Shown piece by piece: positions 7,401 to 10,155 of a stretch of DNA of 10,155 bases. Every line of letters starts with the position of its first letter. Position 1 is the stretch's first letter. Position numbers and translations under genes: made by a program. Under the pieces are notes generated by a model. That model did not search any database and was not told the origin of the DNA. It worked only from the letters and a program-made list of their open reading frames with translations. The stretch comes from CAYVLI01 sp964452105 [NCBI: uncultured Nitrospinota bacterium] (GTDB taxonomy: Bacteria; JAUXIQ01). Location of the stretch: the NCBI GenBank assembly GCA_964452105.1, contig CAYVLI010000065.1:1-10155 (forward strand), written 5' to 3'.

Positions 7401-7835
7401 TCAGCCGCGGGAAGGGAGTACGACCGTGGCGTTTCCCAGCGCCAGCCGCTCGCCTTCCTTGTTCTCAGCCCAGATTTCGCAGTCGATGAGGTTCTGGCTC
7501 CCCTCGGTGCGTTTCTCTTTGATGAGTCCTTTCATTATGAAAGGCTCTTCAGGAAAAGTCCTGCCTCTATTGCTCCAGGCTATCTTCTTCAAGGCGCCTT
7601 CGGAGCCGATCCAATCGGTCATATACTGCCCCAGAAATGCTCCCTGAAGCGGCCCGTGCACCAGGACGTCCGGGTGTTCTTCCAGGTTGGCGTAATTGCG
7701 GTCGTAGTGTATGCGGTGTACGTTCCAGGTGATGGCGCTGTACATGAATAGCTGGGCCCGGCCGGGTTCCTTTACCATGGTGGGTATCTCTTCGCCTTCG
7801 CTTAAGTCTTCGAAATATATCTGCCCTTCAGCCAC
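7401..7835 (-). CDS. MaoC-type hotdog dehydratase/hydratase subunit
   Basis: This 144-residue single-hotdog protein belongs to the MaoC dehydratase superfamily, whose members hydrate or dehydrate acyl thioesters (trans-2-enoyl-CoA to (R)-3-hydroxyacyl-CoA). The block ITWNVHRIHYDRNYANLEEH (35-54) followed by VLVHGPLQGAFL (57-68) resembles the active-site region of mesaconyl-C4-CoA / 3-methylfumaryl-CoA hydratases and of eukaryotic HTD2. N38 and H43 stand at the Asp-x4-His spacing of the catalytic dyad, and H60-G61 follows. The start is GTG at 7835-7833 with a strong Shine-Dalgarno (GGAGG, eight bases upstream). The stop of the partner gene is 15 bases away, so the two form an operon. Most likely this is the catalytic half of a heteromer with the 7851-8345 product. 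The substrate cannot be told from sequence. Confidence 0.85.
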   Translation of the reverse strand: MAEGQIYFEDLSEGEEIPTMVKEPGRAQLFMYSAITWNVHRIHYDRNYANLEEHPDVLVHGPLQGAFLGQYMTDWIGSEGALKKIAWSNRGRTFPEEPFIMKGLIKEKRTEGSQNLIDCEIWAENKEGERLALGNATVVLPSRG

Positions 7836-7850
7836 TGTTTCATCCTCCTT

Positions 7851-8345
7851 TCATCTGGATATCCCGGTCTGCTTGGCGATGGCCACCAGCTCGCCGTCCT
7901 GGTTGGTGTATTTATGTTCGTAAACCGTAAACACCAGGCGGCCGCTGCGGCCGTCTTTCTCAAAGATGTCTGTTATCTTGCTCACACGGGTAATCCTGTC
8001 TCCGGGGCGCATGGGTTTGAAAAACTCCACTTCGTTGCCCCCGGCCATCCTTCTGGTTACCTTTAGAGGCGGTCTCAAGTTGGTGGTCAGGGGCAGTCCG
8101 TCCACTTTGAGCTGTTCCTGGGGATATTCCTGAACGGTGGGAATCTCGAAGAACATGGGCGGCGCTACGATACCTTTATTCTTTGATTTTGCAGCCGCTT
8201 CCTCGTCCAGGTAGAGAGGGTTCAGGTCACCCACGGCGTAGCAGAAACGGCGTATTTCCTTAGCGTAAACTTCTCCCGTGACAGGTTCCGTCTCCTTTCC
8301 TATCATGGCCCGAGCTTCGTCGGTAATAAGAGAATCCTGTGTCAT
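7851..8345 (-). CDS. FAS1-like dehydratase / MaoC N-terminal-type subunit
   Basis: This 164-residue protein matches the FAS1-like dehydratase (MaoC N-terminal) hotdog domain, the partner domain found fused to or encoded beside MaoC subunits, as in the mycobacterial HadA/HadB arrangement. The start region EVYAKEIRRFCYAVGDLNPL (25-44), then APPMFFEIP (61-69), LRPPLKVTRRMAGGNEVEFF (90-109) and PGDRITRVSKITDIFEKDGR (114-133) follow family order. At the usual D-x-N-P-x-H active-site motif it reads D40-L-N42-P-L-Y45, so the histidine is a tyrosine. This subunit is therefore probably non-catalytic and shapes the acyl-chain channel. The ATG at 8345-8343 has a good Shine-Dalgarno (AGGGGG, eight bases upstream). 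It is the first gene of a two-gene operon and is preceded by an extended -10 promoter. Confidence 0.85.
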   Translation of the reverse strand: MTQDSLITDEARAMIGKETEPVTGEVYAKEIRRFCYAVGDLNPLYLDEEAAAKSKNKGIVAPPMFFEIPTVQEYPQEQLKVDGLPLTTNLRPPLKVTRRMAGGNEVEFFKPMRPGDRITRVSKITDIFEKDGRSGRLVFTVYEHKYTNQDGELVAIAKQTGISR

Positions 8346-8461
8346 AACTTTATCCCCCTGAGAATCGGATTAGCTAATAATAACCGTAGGGCTCTTCTAT
8401 ATACGGCATACAGCCTCTCTTGACAAAGTGGTGCGATTGGGCTGATTAGAAAACCGATGAG

Positions 8462-8470
8462 ATTATAACA
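8462..8470 (-). promoter_or_regulatory. Extended -10 promoter for the dehydratase operon
   Basis: On the minus strand TGT (8470-8468) directly precedes a perfect TATAAT (8467-8462), the extended -10 form that works with a weak -35; no good -35 is seen at 17-18 bases. Transcription would begin near 8455, with a leader of about 110 bases before the ATG at 8345. The rest of the 221-base divergent gap (8346-8566) is AT-rich. It has TTGACA on the plus strand at 8420-8425, but no fitting -10 for the plus-strand gene. Confidence 0.5.
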
Positions 8471-8566
8471 CAAGAGCCCGGACTATTTCAGGAGAAATAT
8501 TTAAAGTTTTTTGATAAAATGAGTTGCACTGCCCGGAACAAATAACACTTTCGCAGGAGCTTTTCC

Positions 8567-9106
8567 TTGAAGAATAGAACGAGAGCAGCGTTCGTCAAAG
8601 CAGCGGGTTCCTCCTCGTTAGGTTTCGCTGTATTATTGGCGGTTTCGCTTTTGCAGGGCTTGTATGCCCCTGTACTGGCAGATGAGTTCCCGAAGCAAAT
8701 AGCAGGCCTCAGATTATTGAGCAAAGCCGAAGGTGATGAAGCAAAACGGCAGATTTACAGCCTTCATGGTAAAGACCTCGGCCTTTACCAGGGTTTCGTG
8801 CTTCGTTACGGGAACCCGGCCCGCGCATCCAGCGCCGCTATCATATGGATCTCCCGCTCGGAGAAAGAGAGCGGGGCCGAAGAGCTTATGGGCCGGATGG
8901 TCAAAGGAATAAGGGCAGGCGCCGGGCCGTACGGGCACTTCAAGGAGATTGAAGTTAAAGGTGTACACGTGATATCGCTGTACGGCGCCAGGCGGCGCCA
9001 TTTCATATACCGCATGTACACGGATGTGGTATGGATAGAGACGGACTACGGTATCGCCGAGAAGTTCCTGGATGATGCGCTGGAGAAGTTGAAACAGCGG
9101 ATTTAA
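8567..9106 (+). CDS. Secreted protein of unknown function
   Basis: The only plus-strand gene encodes 179 residues from a TTG start with a well-placed Shine-Dalgarno (AGGAG at 8555-8559, seven bases upstream). A signal peptide is clear: basic MKNRTRAAFVK, a hydrophobic core at about 18-32 (LGFAVLLAVSLLQGL), and a probable signal peptidase I site after A38 (APVLA then DE). There is no lipobox cysteine, so the mature protein of about 141 residues should be exported and released or loosely held. The mature part alternates short beta-like stretches (YQGFVLRYG, SAAIIWISR, KGVHVISLYG, VVWIETDYG) with charged helices, ending IAEKFLDDALEKLKQRI. It has no cysteine and no motif I recognise. It diverges from the dehydratase operon and converges on the oxidoreductase gene with 13 bases between stops, so it is probably monocistronic. 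Reality as a gene is well supported; function is unknown. Confidence 0.8.
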   Translation: MKNRTRAAFVKAAGSSSLGFAVLLAVSLLQGLYAPVLADEFPKQIAGLRLLSKAEGDEAKRQIYSLHGKDLGLYQGFVLRYGNPARASSAAIIWISRSEKESGAEELMGRMVKGIRAGAGPYGHFKEIEVKGVHVISLYGARRRHFIYRMYTDVVWIETDYGIAEKFLDDALEKLKQRI

Positions 9107-9119
9107 GTTCAATTATTTT

Positions 9120-10155
9120 CTATACCAGTGCACCTTCTTTCTCCAGTATGTCCGCCACATCTTTCAGGCCGAGTTCGAGCAGCTTCTGGCGGGTCTGCAG
9201 CGAGGTTCCCACGTCCCAGCCTTTATATCTGTAATACTCATCGAGGAGTTCCTGGAAGTAGTCCTCCGCTTTCATGCCTTTTCCGGGGCCTCCGGCGACG
9301 GGTTCCTTCATCCAGCGCCGGCAGAGCCTGTCGTCCTCCCTGCGCAGCCCCACCCTGGAGTTGAAGGCCTTCTCCAGATTGTAAGCCCTCTCCCCGATTG
9401 TGTACATCTCCTCTCCGCTCATCTCCAACCCCGTCAGGGCCCTGTATGCCCCGGCCAGGACGTCCAGCGAGATGTTCAGGGGGTCCCTGGCGGTGCGGAA
9501 TACGCAGACGCCCAGAGTGTTCACGGCGGCCGTATAGTTCTCCGAGCGGGCCGAGGCCGCTCCCTTGAGGTCGGGCACATAGCCTGCGCCCGCGCCCGGC
9601 TCGCCGAACCAGGCCTTTGAAATATCCGTGCGGAAGGCCTTGTCGATGACGTTGTAGCCCTTAAGGTGGTCGCAGCCGCGGGAGGAAACGGCGAAGTTGA
9701 TGGCCCAGATGGGATAGGGCCTTATCTCCTCGGGCATGGTAATCCCGCCCTTGCCGTAAACGGCATACTGCTCCACCGGAAAATCCTTCTCCTCGGTTAT
9801 GGTCTGCGCCGCCGGAAGCAGGCCCCTCTGGAACATCTCTCCCAGACCGTTTTCCTGCAGGGCGATGGAGCGAATGACCGTCTCCACCGCTTCCAGGTTT
9901 CCCCACTGGAGCGAAACTGGCCGGCCCAGCCAACGATCTGTATCCTTTTCGTCTATGATGCCCTTTTCCCACAGCTCCATGAGGAAGGGTATTATGCCGC
10001 CCATCTCCACCAGGTCCATGCCGTAATCGCCGCACAGGTGGTGCAAATGGGTGACAGCGGCCATATCCGGCAGGTCGCATCCCATTCCGAAGGATGCTAT
10101 GGTGAGGTATTCCGGGCCGTCGCCTGTCTCCCCGGCGTATCTTGCGGCGGCCGGG
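9120..10155 (-). CDS. Aldehyde:ferredoxin oxidoreductase family protein, C-terminal part; runs off right edge
   Basis: This is the C-terminal 344 residues of a tungsten/molybdenum-bispyranopterin enzyme of the AOR family, which oxidises aldehydes to acids (or runs in reverse) with ferredoxin. The frame is open to the window edge, so the start is outside; an internal ATG at 10085 is not the start. Family blocks seen are GDGPEYLTIASFGMGCDLPD near the fragment start, LCGDYGMDLVEMG, WGNLEAVETVIRSIA, and NTLGVCVF. The last carries the cysteine (window residue 217) at the place of the fourth 4Fe-4S ligand of Pyrococcus AOR. GERAYNLEKAFNSRVGLRRE and YYRYKGWDVGTSLQTRQKLL (then ELGL) are the usual C-terminal signatures. 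The first three cluster cysteines (CxxCxxxC) and most pterin contacts would lie in the missing N-terminal part. The substrate is not predictable; AOR-like proteins include many uncharacterised subgroups. Confidence 0.93.
   Translation of the reverse strand, partial: PAAARYAGETGDGPEYLTIASFGMGCDLPDMAAVTHLHHLCGDYGMDLVEMGGIIPFLMELWEKGIIDEKDTDRWLGRPVSLQWGNLEAVETVIRSIALQENGLGEMFQRGLLPAAQTITEEKDFPVEQYAVYGKGGITMPEEIRPYPIWAINFAVSSRGCDHLKGYNVIDKAFRTDISKAWFGEPGAGAGYVPDLKGAASARSENYTAAVNTLGVCVFRTARDPLNISLDVLAGAYRALTGLEMSGEEMYTIGERAYNLEKAFNSRVGLRREDDRLCRRWMKEPVAGGPGKGMKAEDYFQELLDEYYRYKGWDVGTSLQTRQKLLELGLKDVADILEKEGALV

Noticed and set aside
8420-8448. Plus-strand promoter starting with TTGACA for the secreted-protein gene
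   Set aside because: The -35 is perfect, but the hexamer 17 bases on is TGATTA, a poor -10, and 18 or 19 bases gives nothing better.
9107-9119. Shared bidirectional terminator between the convergent genes
   Set aside because: The 13-base gap has no inverted repeat; termination must lie within or beyond the opposing gene.

Overview
The window reads as an ordinary bacterial chromosome segment at moderate GC. All genes but one lie on the minus strand. The species cannot be fixed from sequence alone. The stand-alone HNH protein (VLVLNQTYEPLN start), the split MaoC-type dehydratase pair, the aldehyde:ferredoxin oxidoreductase and the GC-rich palindromic intergenic repeat suggest an anaerobic environmental lineage. 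Chloroflexota (Dehalococcoidia-like) is my first guess and a deltaproteobacterial (Desulfobacterota) lineage my second. This is inference, not measurement.

Layout, left to right. Positions 1-577 hold the 5' part of prfB (release factor 2, minus strand), including a programmed +1 frameshift site at an in-frame UGA. Just upstream, and probably co-transcribed, is lnt (apolipoprotein N-acyltransferase, 611-2176). A possible 44-residue small ORF (2206-2340) fills the gap to uvrC (2361-4211). A 274-base gap with a two-hairpin GC-rich repeat separates uvrC from uvrB (4486-6489). uvrB has a plausible sigma-70-type promoter at 6562-6591. Next comes a stand-alone HNH nuclease-like gene (6632-7192) with a strong promoter of its own (7242-7271).

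The second half is metabolic. Two small hotdog-fold genes, a FAS1-like/MaoC N-type subunit (7851-8345) followed by a MaoC-type subunit (7401-7835), form a tight operon and probably encode a heteromeric (R)-specific enoyl-CoA hydratase/dehydratase. A 34-residue arginine-rich ORF begins two bases after the second gene's stop and is of uncertain reality. The only plus-strand gene, 8567-9106, encodes a secreted protein of unknown function; it diverges from the dehydratase operon. It converges, with 13 bases between, on the C-terminal part of a tungsten/molybdopterin aldehyde:ferredoxin oxidoreductase (9120-10155) that runs off the right edge.

How the genes work together: UvrB and UvrC are the damage-verification and dual-incision subunits of nucleotide excision repair; uvrA is not in the window. 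Lnt and RF2 are housekeeping proteins of lipoprotein maturation and translation termination. The dehydratase pair fits acyl-CoA metabolism, and the oxidoreductase fits ferredoxin-linked aldehyde/acid chemistry, but nothing ties them to one pathway. I found no CRISPR array, rRNA, tRNA, transposase or phage gene, and no clearly new multi-gene system. The items most worth a second look are the RF2 recoding site with an offset internal Shine-Dalgarno, the two small ORFs, the asymmetric active sites of the dehydratase pair, and the orphan secreted protein. No gene-free stretch exceeds 300 bases; the largest gaps (4212-4485 and 8346-8566) are covered by entries or findings.
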